A stretch of DNA of 40,249 nucleotides. It comes from a virus. Below, one piece after another: positions 9,336-17,083 of this stretch. The stretch covers positions 1 to 40,249 of IMG/VR virus record IMGVR_UViG_3300046718_000208. The stretch is one strand, 5' to 3'. The notes beneath the pieces are model-generated. The model was not told the origin of the DNA. It searched no databases and worked only from the letters and a program-made list of their open reading frames with translations. The translations under genes were made by a program, and so were the position numbers. How positions within the stretch are numbered: position 1 is the stretch's first letter; every line of letters begins with the position of its first letter.

Positions 9336-11672
9336 TTAGAAGGCTACTTGACCTCTAGACAGGACAACTACAGCAGGACTACCTATGTTAGAGACTCGAA
9401 AGACGAATTTATGCGAGAATCCACCGTTAGTAGTCAGGACTGAGGTGATACCCGCGGCCAGGGTGACTCCGGCTCCGAGGCCTAGAGTATTAACTCCGCC
9501 GCTCGCATTCCAGACCGTGAAGTCAAAGGTCATTCCGACCTGAGGATTAGGCAAGGCCGCTATGATGTTAGCCGCTGTATCGGTCGTATCAGTCTGTGCT
9601 CCACCGGCAGTCCTGAGCCATAGTCCGTTAATTAGGGAAGCGGCAGGAATCGCCATCGCTCCTACAGTTGCCGCTGTGGTCATTACAGTACTTCCGGTTA
9701 TTCTTCCCTGAGCACTCAAGTTGGAGTTCTGATCTATCCTAGCAGCAGGAAGGCCTCCTGTAGCGGCATTAGTCCTGAAGTTAATACCTACCGCATTCTG
9801 GACCGCTATGTTAAGATCACTGTCGGCATAGATACTCGCGTTAGCAGAGGCAGAGAAGAAATAACCGCTCCCTGCTGGCATATCCTCATTGAAGCCGCTT
9901 TCAATGGTCAGGTGAGTGTTATCGGTAATTCCTACGATAGTCCTTAGCTCATTGCCGTTAGCTAGGATTAGCTTGCCTACGGCGGCCTGAGATAGAAAGG
10001 TAGTCCCTACTCCAGTAACCGCATTACCTATAGAAGCAATAGATCCACTTCCGAGGGAGAAGAATCCCGCAAGCCTCAGGAGCGGCGAGGAAGTCTGGTT
10101 CCTAATAGTTAAGGCCCCCTGGAAGCTAAACCGAGGAATAACGGCTCCACAGTCGAAGAAATCACCATTAGCAAGCCAGCCGCGGTGCCCCTTGTTATTA
10201 GGCAGGCCGGAAGAGTCGCCTATCTGATAGGGCCAGTACTGACTTCCTATTCCTCTACCGGCATCGCCGCTTATCCCGATAGAAGATCCGTTACCAACAG
10301 GAGTACAGATAAACCTATTCTCCGAGGGCAGGAAATCATAGAGAGCGGCCCCTGCTGGCTGCCTGACATACTTAATAGCGGTACCTGTACCGGGGACTAG
10401 GTTAGGCTGAATCTGGCCGAGGAGGAACAAGTTATTATCGGCCCAGCCCAGGTATAGACCGTAGGACGCTGCTGTATCATTGGCATAGAGTATATACGGA
10501 TTGATAAAGACATTGAGGAAGTTCCCACTATTGAAGTTCAGGTTCGTTGGCCCGATCTGGATTCCATTCGCTCCACTCTGAGCCTGATCTATGAATAGAT
10601 TCATGAAGAGGTTATTCTCAGTAGCGGCATTGAAACTTGCTCCGGCATCTATACGCAATCCTATGCTACCAGGAGCACCGGCTACTAGGGACAGGAGAGG
10701 GAAATTTGCGAAGGATACGGCATAGATATCAAAGAGAATTCCAGCTTTAGCGTTGCCGTTAACCCTAAGATTCCCGAAGCCGCCGCTGAAAGTAGGGCCA
10801 TTATACCTCACCACGGTTCCGCCATTAGGCCCTAACCAGAGGAGGTCAGTAGCGGCAGGACTAAAGGCATTCCTACCGGAGCCGGAGCCATTGATCGTAA
10901 TATTCTGCTTAGTCGAGGTAGTAAAGCCTACTCCATTGCCGATATAGAGAGTCTGATAGAGGTTCCAGGTGCCCGGAGGAATATTAACTGTTCCGCCATT
11001 GGCAGGCAAGGTATTCATCGCCTCGAAAATCCCTGAGCTAGCCGAGCTTAAGCTCCAAGCGCCCGGATGGTTAATAGCAGGCGTAAACTGAACTGTCCCA
11101 GAGGCCGCTCCACTTACCGCTGTACCGCCAGTAATAAGAACAGCCTCTGAGTTAGCACCGTCGTTGATATACAAGTAATGATAAGCGTCGCCTCCATTAA
11201 CCCCATAAGGCACAGGAGAAAGCATTACACTTGCACCAACGCCGGCGGTAAGACCTCCGGTGAAGCTCTGGGAGGGGAAATTATAGACATCCGAGTAAAG
11301 AGTGGTTCGGAATTGAGAGACATTGGCCTCTAGAGATTTGATCTCAGCGGCCATTTGATTGTGATAATACCTGTTAATGAAGTTAGAGACCAATGCTCCG
11401 GCCAGGTGTGCTGCCGCGCTACTTCCGTCGAATCCGCGTCCACTAGGGGCTACGGTAAAGGTATTAGCGGTCATTCCGAGTACCGCTATGTACTCACTAT
11501 CAATGGCAATGATACAAGGGACTAGGAATCCCGTCGTGGAGAGGACTACTATAGTGCTGTCGCCCGCACCTATAGGAGAGACTAGAGTCGTAACGGCACC
11601 ATTAGCGGCAACGAAGAGATCATTGTCAGTGGCCGTTCTACCGGGGAAAACTGGAGTATTTGGATTGGGCAC
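9336..11672 (-). CDS. Tail spike / receptor-binding protein with beta-helix, 778 aa
   Basis: An N-terminal virion-binding part (residues 1-115) has a Gly/Ala/Thr-rich beta domain. After it come a helical linker (NQMAAEIKSLEANVSQF) and, from about residue 215, a pectate-lyase-like opening (MNTLPANGGTVNIPPGTW) followed by Asn/Gly-rich repeats to about 480. This is the usual pattern of right-handed beta-helix spikes that bind or cut surface polysaccharide. The C-terminal 250 residues hold further beta domains. The start is GTG 11,672, chosen for the SD TAGGAG 7 nt upstream. Catalytic residues cannot be assigned from sequence alone. Confidence 0.75.
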   Translation of the reverse strand: MPNPNTPVFPGRTATDNDLFVAANGAVTTLVSPIGAGDSTIVVLSTTGFLVPCIIAIDSEYIAVLGMTANTFTVAPSGRGFDGSSAAAHLAGALVSNFINRYYHNQMAAEIKSLEANVSQFRTTLYSDVYNFPSQSFTGGLTAGVGASVMLSPVPYGVNGGDAYHYLYINDGANSEAVLITGGTAVSGAASGTVQFTPAINHPGAWSLSSASSGIFEAMNTLPANGGTVNIPPGTWNLYQTLYIGNGVGFTTSTKQNITINGSGSGRNAFSPAATDLLWLGPNGGTVVRYNGPTFSGGFGNLRVNGNAKAGILFDIYAVSFANFPLLSLVAGAPGSIGLRIDAGASFNAATENNLFMNLFIDQAQSGANGIQIGPTNLNFNSGNFLNVFINPYILYANDTAASYGLYLGWADNNLFLLGQIQPNLVPGTGTAIKYVRQPAGAALYDFLPSENRFICTPVGNGSSIGISGDAGRGIGSQYWPYQIGDSSGLPNNKGHRGWLANGDFFDCGAVIPRFSFQGALTIRNQTSSPLLRLAGFFSLGSGSIASIGNAVTGVGTTFLSQAAVGKLILANGNELRTIVGITDNTHLTIESGFNEDMPAGSGYFFSASANASIYADSDLNIAVQNAVGINFRTNAATGGLPAARIDQNSNLSAQGRITGSTVMTTAATVGAMAIPAASLINGLWLRTAGGAQTDTTDTAANIIAALPNPQVGMTFDFTVWNASGGVNTLGLGAGVTLAAGITSVLTTNGGFSHKFVFRVSNIGSPAVVVLSRGQVAF

Positions 11673-11684
11673 TCTTCGCTCCTA

Positions 11685-12362
11685 TTAGTAACCTTCGTCT
11701 ACGCTGATACCAAATTGGCCGATAGGCAGGACCGGCGCGGCAGGATAGTAATTGCTGCTCACGATCTCATTAACGATCAGCTTGCGCGGCCTGCTGTAAA
11801 GCTCGTCCAGGTGATTATAGAAATCAGCACTCATCGCTTCCCACTTCTTGCCGAAGTAAGCGGATAACTTCATGTTCTGACCAGGACCTTCAATATTGAA
11901 GAGGAGCTTAGCGGCAAACTGCTTAAGAAGCTGCCGCCGGGCATATTCAGGCACCCTGAACAAGTTATTGTCAGTAGCCCTATAGAACTCCACTATACAA
12001 CCCTTAAGGATATTCTGGCCGAGGAACAAGCTACCTGTCACCACAGGCAGGTTATCAGGAGGATTCGGAAATAGCTGGATCTGGTTCAGACCTACGTTAT
12101 TATACACGTACCAGAAAGGCTTGCCTTTTTGGCCTGCGCTTTGGAAGACCTCGCGGAAATTCCTTTGCGGCAGGGGATCGAGTTTCTGACTTAGGTAAGT
12201 GATTCTCTTAATCGAGCAGACATAATCAGGCAGAGTATAGATATTAGTACCTGCTACTATAGGCAAGGAGAGCCTGTCTATGAGAAACGGATGCTCAGTA
12301 GAGAGTTCATTCTCCGCCTGGAAGTAATACCTCTGGAGGACAGTAGTATCGAATAAGGGCAA
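11685..12362 (-). CDS. Head-tail adaptor-like neck protein 2, 225 aa
   Basis: It has the opening and phrasing of phage adaptor proteins: an N-terminal helical segment (QRYYFQAENELS), then YTLPDYVCSIKRITYL, a 'GKPFWYVYNN' segment and an 'IQLFPNPP' strand. These match the pattern TLP..., K-R-x-T-Y, G-K-P, L-x-P-x-P of the adaptor/tail tubular A group. It follows a second adaptor-like gene, so two proteins of related design may form successive rings below the portal. The start is TTG 12,362, with the SD GAGG upstream. Confidence 0.65.
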   Translation of the reverse strand: MPLFDTTVLQRYYFQAENELSTEHPFLIDRLSLPIVAGTNIYTLPDYVCSIKRITYLSQKLDPLPQRNFREVFQSAGQKGKPFWYVYNNVGLNQIQLFPNPPDNLPVVTGSLFLGQNILKGCIVEFYRATDNNLFRVPEYARRQLLKQFAAKLLFNIEGPGQNMKLSAYFGKKWEAMSADFYNHLDELYSRPRKLIVNEIVSSNYYPAAPVLPIGQFGISVDEGY

Positions 12363-12364
12363 GG

Positions 12365-12994
12365 TCAGATCCTCATAAGCAGGTCAGCATTACAGAGGCG
12401 GCGACACCGAGTCTTATAGTCCTCGCGATTAGCATAATAGGACTGCCAGAAGGGAGCCGCCTTGCCTGGTTCCTCTGCTGATTCCAGCAGGTCTGCGGTA
12501 CAATAATCCCAGAACATATTCTGAACATCGCTCGCTATGAGCGGAGAATCCAGGTCACTTATCAGGATAGGAGCCTTGGCCCAATAAAAGAGCTTAAACG
12601 ACTGTCCTGTCCCTATCAGCAAGTGAGGAGCCACCGCTATATACTGTCTTGCATGACTGGCCCAGAATTGCGGCATTCCGTTCCATATTTCCCAGTCCCT
12701 CCGCAAGCGGTCGAAGTCACGTAGTGACACGTCATCACGCAACCATTGATTAGTAGCAATGTTGAATATAGCGATAGTTCCCATGTAGTCTGGAACACCG
12801 TTATGCTCAAAATCATAGTAAACCAGATCATCCTGCCAGGGGAGGACTACTGTCTTAACTAGGCACTGAGTCTTGGATACGATCTCGTTATAAGCATCCT
12901 GGATCGAATCGTTAATATCGCCCAGAGCATAGTAGGTTATAGCCGCGTCGGCCAGGTTCCTCTGTATGGTCGCTACTATCTCGCCGCGTGTCAT
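12365..12994 (-). CDS. Head-tail adaptor (neck) protein 1, 209 aa
   Basis: The N-terminus is helical (MTRGEIVATIQRNLADAAIT), followed by YDFEHNGVPDYMGTIAIFN, FDRLRRDWEIWNGMPQFWA and a C-terminal helical hairpin (FWDYCTADLLESAEEPGKAA). This layout is common for the portal-binding adaptor of podoviruses (P22 gp4 / T7 gp11 type). ATG 12,994 forms an ATGA overlap with the methyltransferase stop, so the two are translationally coupled. Placed between head genes and tail spike, it should join the portal to the nozzle. Confidence 0.65.
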   Translation of the reverse strand: MTRGEIVATIQRNLADAAITYYALGDINDSIQDAYNEIVSKTQCLVKTVVLPWQDDLVYYDFEHNGVPDYMGTIAIFNIATNQWLRDDVSLRDFDRLRRDWEIWNGMPQFWASHARQYIAVAPHLLIGTGQSFKLFYWAKAPILISDLDSPLIASDVQNMFWDYCTADLLESAEEPGKAAPFWQSYYANREDYKTRCRRLCNADLLMRI

Positions 12995-13572
12995 TTCTTC
13001 AGGACTAGCCCTTTCATCTCAGCGGCAACGAGTGCCTCATAGGGGATATAAGCCTCGCCCTTCCTACAGGCGGTTATCGTATTAAACTCTTCTCCCTCTT
13101 CGGGCATGGACTTAATGTTTTTGAAGCCCACTTCGCGCAAGAGGCCTTCAAGCTCAAGACTGTCCATAAGGGCAACGTGATAGTCAGAAGGATACAGTTG
13201 TCGTCCATAGATGGTTGCTTCCCAGAAAGTCTTAAGCCCTCCCTTATTAGTCTTCCAGTTCTCTACGCACTTGATGAACTCAGGATAGCTAATATAGAAG
13301 ATGCCGTCCATCTCTAGTACTCGATGAATCTCTCCGAGGATGCTTCTGTGCAGGCGCTTGCTTATGTGCTCAATAGTATGGAAGAAAAAGACCTGCTTAA
13401 TGGTTCCGTTCTCAAAGGGCAGGGCTTTCTTAGTAAAGTCATGAACTAGGTCAGGGTGACAGGAAATCTCGCTGTCGATGTTAACCGCTCCCTCGATCTT
13501 ACTAGACCCGCAGCCCAGATTCAATACTAGCGGCTTCGCTTCTGGCGACTGTTTCTTGGACTTTTTTTGCAT
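12991..13572 (-). CDS. SAM-dependent methyltransferase, class I, 193 aa
   Basis: Motif I is clear near residues 15-28 (LVLNLGCGSSKIEGAVNID), with the acidic D after the beta-2 strand. A later FFFHTIEHIS segment (H-x-x-E-H) is typical of small-molecule or protein class I methyltransferases such as methyltransf_11. No DPPY/NPPY motif of DNA N-methyltransferases is seen. I chose ATG 13,572; the frame stays open to 13,611, but the extra N-terminus lacks a good SD and only lengthens the overlap (71 nt) with the upstream glycosyltransferase. The tight pairing suggests both act on the same substrate. Substrate unknown. Confidence 0.75.
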   Translation of the reverse strand: MQKKSKKQSPEAKPLVLNLGCGSSKIEGAVNIDSEISCHPDLVHDFTKKALPFENGTIKQVFFFHTIEHISKRLHRSILGEIHRVLEMDGIFYISYPEFIKCVENWKTNKGGLKTFWEATIYGRQLYPSDYHVALMDSLELEGLLREVGFKNIKSMPEEGEEFNTITACRKGEAYIPYEALVAAEMKGLVLKK

Positions 13573-14296
13573 AAGTAGTGCCCCTGTCTCCTGCCTCATT
13601 AGGCTTATCAAGCAGCTCAGGAAACTGCCGCTCCATGTAGGCCTTATAGTTCTTCTTATTAGTACTGTCGATCACTTCATTCCAGAGAATGTGCCCGCAC
13701 GTGACCGTTGTATCCGCTTTGATAACGGCATCCGGAACTTGAATCTTAGCCTTGAGGCAGAAGTAAATGTCCTCGGTATTAGTCGGCCCAGTGATGAAAT
13801 GAGGAATACCTACGCGCTTGAGCAGGCTCACCTTGATTAAACAGAAGGAAAAGCCTACCGCATCTACAGGAATCGGGCCGAGCGGCTTAGGGAGAGTCTT
13901 TAGCGGCTTCAGGGACTTCTTAGCTTTATCCGTATATCGAAATAGCATGTGATCGAAGGGATAGCCCCTTATTATCACATCGCCTGCCGCTATGTCTGCA
14001 TCAAGAGCTATGAGCTTCTTTAGGCCATCGACAGGGAGAAGCACATCGTCATCAATAAAGAGGAGGTAATCGCACTCCTCACGCATGGCTAGTTCAGAGG
14101 CCATATTACGCATCCGATCTATGCTCATCCTGGGCGGATTAACTAGCATCACGTCAACGTCAGGATACGAGCGACCTAAGCGATAGAAGAACTGGATATG
14201 ATTAGAGTAGGCAGGATGAGTAGTCGTTACGAGCGAGTTTATGCCTATGGCTATTTTAGTCCTCTTAACCTTCTTCTCTACAAAATACTCTTTCAA
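13502..14296 (-). CDS. Glycosyltransferase-like protein, GT-A fold, 264 aa
   Basis: The N-terminus reads KIAIGINSLVTTTHPAYS, the usual first strand and loop of family 2-like enzymes. The segment MRNMASELAM precedes LLFIDDDVLLP, where D82-D83-D84 is the metal/nucleotide-sugar binding DXD-type motif. Near residues 205-210 a GHILW segment can supply the C-terminal metal-binding histidine. The start is TTG 14,296, supported by the SD AAAGGA 5 nt upstream. It lies just after a terminator hairpin and overlaps the methyltransferase gene. The acceptor could be a virion protein, DNA or a host surface component; the sequence does not say. Confidence 0.75.
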   Translation of the reverse strand: MKEYFVEKKVKRTKIAIGINSLVTTTHPAYSNHIQFFYRLGRSYPDVDVMLVNPPRMSIDRMRNMASELAMREECDYLLFIDDDVLLPVDGLKKLIALDADIAAGDVIIRGYPFDHMLFRYTDKAKKSLKPLKTLPKPLGPIPVDAVGFSFCLIKVSLLKRVGIPHFITGPTNTEDIYFCLKAKIQVPDAVIKADTTVTCGHILWNEVIDSTNKKNYKAYMERQFPELLDKPNEAGDRGTTYAKKVQETVARSEAASIESGLRV

Positions 14297-14307
14297 GAAT
14301 TCCTTTC

Positions 14308-14350
14308 AAAAAGAGCCGCCCGAACCACATGGCAGGAATCCGAGCGGCCC
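14308..14350 (-). terminator. Rho-independent terminator between decoration protein and glycosyltransferase
   Basis: On the minus strand a G/C-rich hairpin (arms 14,350-14,335 and 14,326-14,313, about 12 pairs including G-U) with an 8-nt loop is followed by five T residues (14,312-14,308). It lies after the decoration gene stop and immediately before the SD of the glycosyltransferase gene. It should limit read-through from the capsid genes into the modification and neck genes. Confidence 0.7.
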
Positions 14351-14390
14351 AAATCTCTAAGCCCCCTCAGACTTAGAGTAACCTATTAGC

Positions 14391-14915
14391 CTAGAGCATC
14401 CTTACGAATACCCTAGCTCCCACCGAGGATAGAGTCTGAGTGCTACCAGGTCCGGAAGTTACGCTCGCCTGAGTAGCTTGAGCGGCCACCGAATCGACCA
14501 GAATAGCAAACGGAATGTAATTGCTCGCCGGGGCCGCCGCTGCCGCTAATTGAAACATGTTATTAACGGTATCGAGCTGAAGTACACCGCCAGCGGCACT
14601 ACTTGCAATAGCGGGCCAATTAGCACTTGTTGCGCTCCTGGTAAGCACTTCAACAAGGGCGAAACGAGCAAGCCCGTATGCGATTACGTCTCCGTACTCA
14701 CCAGGAGCCATATTCTTAGTAGCTACGCCGTAAGCATAGCCAAAAGCGCCGGCTGACGCCGTGGATGGAAGAACTACATCCAGTCCGTCATTAGCATCAG
14801 CCACGCCCGTAAGCTGAAGACAAACGGGCTGTCCACGTAGAATAGTAACTGTGTCATCATTACGAGCTACGTGCATCTCAGAGTCGGCTTTGTTACCTGC
14901 AAGTTTTAGTCTCAT
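14391..14915 (-). CDS. Capsid decoration / head stabilisation protein, 174 aa
   Basis: It directly follows the major capsid gene and has the look of small decoration proteins: an early GQPVCLQLTGVADANDGLDV segment (the G-x-P-V phrase of DUF2190-like head proteins), then a beta-rich, Ala/Gly/Val-rich body with AYGVATKNMAPGEYGDVIAYG. The composition is low in charge and high in small residues. The ATG 14,915 has a GGAG-type SD. A terminator follows it, so it closes the head-gene transcript. Confidence 0.7.
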   Translation of the reverse strand: MRLKLAGNKADSEMHVARNDDTVTILRGQPVCLQLTGVADANDGLDVVLPSTASAGAFGYAYGVATKNMAPGEYGDVIAYGLARFALVEVLTRSATSANWPAIASSAAGGVLQLDTVNNMFQLAAAAAPASNYIPFAILVDSVAAQATQASVTSGPGSTQTLSSVGARVFVRML

Positions 14916-14939
14916 GGTTATCTCCTAAGCCTCCTCTCC

Positions 14940-16049
14940 TTAAGTAAGAGTCCTGGCAATCTTAGCCAAGACGCCCTGTTTCCGCCTGTTGTTAATAGTA
15001 GTCTGGCCCATCCAGCCGACATGACCGACACGAGAATCGCCGTTAATAGGCTTGACGAAGGACTTGCCGTTCTCATCCTTCAGAAGTTCCCAATTCCGGT
15101 CCTTATGATACCGGACCTTGAAGAACTTCGTGTTGAGGAAATAGCAGGAGCCGTACTGCATCGTAGTCGGATCTACTACGCCGCCGCTTTGGACACCGGG
15201 AAGGCCGTTGAATACGTCGGGCACCTTGTCATCCATTACGACCTTGGCGTTGAGGAATTTCTTGCCTACGAACGGATAGTGACCGTCAATGGCATCTGGC
15301 GATGCCTTATAGACAGAGAAGTACGCATGGATGAAGTTCTGGTAAGTTACCTGATCCATGAGCATCAGATTAGGCTGGCCGCCGGTCCCCAGAGCGCAGA
15401 GATTGTACATGTTCTCCAGCTCATAGAGGAATCCACTGTAGGTGGTAGCGGCAGAAGTAGCCCACTTATTCTTCCACCAAGCGTTAGTACCTTCGGGGAT
15501 GTTCCCTACTGTGAGGTTCGTGTTATAGGAAACAAGCAGCGGCAGGGGATTGATACCCAATGAGCCGTTAACGCCGCTAACTCTGGGACTCGTAATCAGG
15601 CCACCGCTAGGCTGAGCGCCCCAATAGAAGGCCTTAGCCCAACCTTCCTGGATTCCTAGCTCGCTCTGCGATATTCGAGACTTAACCAGATCAATAATCC
15701 GGTGCTGATTCTGAATTACCTCCTTCATGTTATACACGATAGGAGATGCCATCTGACGCCACTCATAAATAGCCTGAGTAATACCGTCAGTGGGAAGTGT
15801 GGAGAGTTCGTCGTATCCGTCGTAGGAGTCCGCGTCTGCCAGCCCGTACATTAGGTCTTCACCAAAGTACGTGCCGCCGTCGGCTTCTTCGTAAGAATCG
15901 GAGGCGAGAATCTCATAAAGCAGGGCGTTCGTTGCGCCGATATTGTCTATTAACTGCTTTCGATAATTCGCCAGTGATTGCGCGAAGACCGAATCCAGAT
16001 AAGTAGTAATATTCGACGGAGCGGACGTAGAGCCGAATGTGATTGCCAA
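14940..16049 (-). CDS. Major capsid protein, 369 aa
   Basis: Position after scaffold and before the decoration protein, and the length, fit a major capsid protein. The sequence has the familiar run of this phage group: YGLADADSYDGYDELSTL, then PTDGITQAIYEWRQ and VYNMKEVIQNQHRIIDLVK, and near the C-terminus YQNFIHAYFSVYK with later FFKVRYHKDRNW. An HK97-type fold is assumed from the group. The start is TTG 16,049, with the SD GGAG 7 nt upstream; no in-frame ATG lies near. TTG for the most abundant virion protein is unusual. Confidence 0.8.
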   Translation of the reverse strand: MAITFGSTSAPSNITTYLDSVFAQSLANYRKQLIDNIGATNALLYEILASDSYEEADGGTYFGEDLMYGLADADSYDGYDELSTLPTDGITQAIYEWRQMASPIVYNMKEVIQNQHRIIDLVKSRISQSELGIQEGWAKAFYWGAQPSGGLITSPRVSGVNGSLGINPLPLLVSYNTNLTVGNIPEGTNAWWKNKWATSAATTYSGFLYELENMYNLCALGTGGQPNLMLMDQVTYQNFIHAYFSVYKASPDAIDGHYPFVGKKFLNAKVVMDDKVPDVFNGLPGVQSGGVVDPTTMQYGSCYFLNTKFFKVRYHKDRNWELLKDENGKSFVKPINGDSRVGHVGWMGQTTINNRRKQGVLAKIARTLT

Positions 16050-16061
16050 TTATTTGCTCCG

Positions 16062-16075
16062 GAGCCTTAAGGCTC
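16062..16075. repeat. Perfect 14-bp palindrome between scaffold and capsid genes
   Basis: GAGCCTTAAGGCTC is a perfect palindrome overlapping the scaffold stop codon and lying 13 nt upstream of the capsid TTG start, just before its SD. As RNA it would form at most a short hairpin that could affect capsid translation or mRNA processing. It has no following T-run, so it is not a terminator. Confidence 0.5.
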
Positions 16076-16871
16076 AGTTGGTCTTTCCAAGAGCCTCTAC
16101 TGCTTTCTCAATAGAGTCTCGGAGAGACATTTTCTCGTTTTGAACTACATCTCCCTCTTTAGGAGCGGCAGCCCGTGCGGATGCGAGCCTTGACGGCGCA
16201 TCAGTGCGATTACGCTCAATACGAGCGGATTTGTCGATAGTCTTAGGAGTAATCCCTTCCTTAAAGGCCACGACCGAGAAAACATCAGTGATATAGTCCT
16301 CAACTGACATACCTTCGGTGGGATTCATTTTCTCCATTTGTTTCTGCATAGCGGACTGAACTTTATCAGGAATAGCGTCCGCATCGAAGTATCGCTTAGC
16401 TAGGCTACTCATCACCGTGCCAGCATCAGCGGCTAGTTTTGCTTCCTCACTCTCCTTAATAGTGGAGCGGATATCAGCCTGACTCTCGGCTACTTTCTTA
16501 GAGATGATCTTATCAAGAGCGGGACCGAGGCGTTTGGAGATGATCTCGAACTCAGGGCCTAGGTTCTCCTCAAGGACGCTCATAATATCATCCTTGACGA
16601 CTGCCGCTGCCTTGTTATCTCTAATGTATCCGGCTTGCTCTGCTAGGTACTTCAGAATAGCAGGAGCCTGTCCCGGATCCTTCAGAGCGGCAAACAACTG
16701 CTTAGCCTGGACCTGCTCGACTTCACTTAGACCGAGGCTAGTATCAGGCTCTGGCTCTTTAGCCTCAGGAGCCTTTTCCTCAGCAGGAGCAGAAATCTCC
16801 TCCGCAGGAGCAGGAGCAGGAGTATTCTTAACTGCGTCTTCTATTGCACTTCCTAGTGTCTCTTCTGGCAT
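16074..16871 (-). CDS. Scaffolding protein, 265 aa
   Basis: The N-terminal 60 residues are Ala/Pro/Glu-rich and disordered (PAPAEEISAPAEEKAPEAKE). The rest is highly charged and helical with heptad-like stretches (for example EVEQVQAKQLFAALKD and KKVAESQADIRSTIKESEEA), and the C-terminus is charged. This is the usual composition of phage scaffolds, and the gene lies between portal and capsid genes as expected. The ATG 16,871 follows a tandem 12-bp repeat that supplies the SD. Confidence 0.8.
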   Translation of the reverse strand: MPEETLGSAIEDAVKNTPAPAPAEEISAPAEEKAPEAKEPEPDTSLGLSEVEQVQAKQLFAALKDPGQAPAILKYLAEQAGYIRDNKAAAVVKDDIMSVLEENLGPEFEIISKRLGPALDKIISKKVAESQADIRSTIKESEEAKLAADAGTVMSSLAKRYFDADAIPDKVQSAMQKQMEKMNPTEGMSVEDYITDVFSVVAFKEGITPKTIDKSARIERNRTDAPSRLASARAAAPKEGDVVQNEKMSLRDSIEKAVEALGKTN

Positions 16872-16880
16872 AATAGTGAC

Positions 16881-16916
16881 CTCGCTTCGCTTCTCGCTTC
16901 GCTTCTCGCTTCGCTT
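16881..16916. repeat. Three perfect tandem 12-bp repeats upstream of scaffold gene
   Basis: CTCGCTTCGCTT occurs three times without change at 16,881, 16,893 and 16,905. On the transcribed (minus) strand the unit is AAGCGAAGCGAG, rich in GAAG/GCGAG, so it offers several weak SD-like sites ahead of the scaffold ATG. It overlaps the last codon of the preceding 55-aa gene. It resembles a slippage-expanded linker. Confidence 0.7.
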
Positions 16917-17082
16917 ATTTCTTAAGTGCCCAGCCCTTAGGCTCGCCTGACTTCACTCCCTTAAAATGCCCACTTGCCATTAACGCCTTAAGCTTACCGT
17001 GGAGCATACTCCGTATAGCGAGCCGCTTGAGCTTATAGGGCTTAGGGATTCTAACAGGCTCGATTTTCGATAGGTTTTCCAT
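16915..17082 (-). CDS. Small basic protein, 55 aa
   Basis: ATG 17,082 begins 1 nt after the portal stop, and the frame ends at TAA 16,917-16,915. The product starts MENLSKIEPVRIPKPYKLKR and is very basic, with Lys, Arg and His spread along it (SMLHGKLKALMASGHFKGVK). It sits between portal and scaffold. Small basic proteins in this spot could bind DNA or the scaffold, but I do not recognise the family. Confidence 0.65.
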   Translation of the reverse strand: MENLSKIEPVRIPKPYKLKRLAIRSMLHGKLKALMASGHFKGVKSGEPKGWALKK

Positions 17083-17083
17083 C

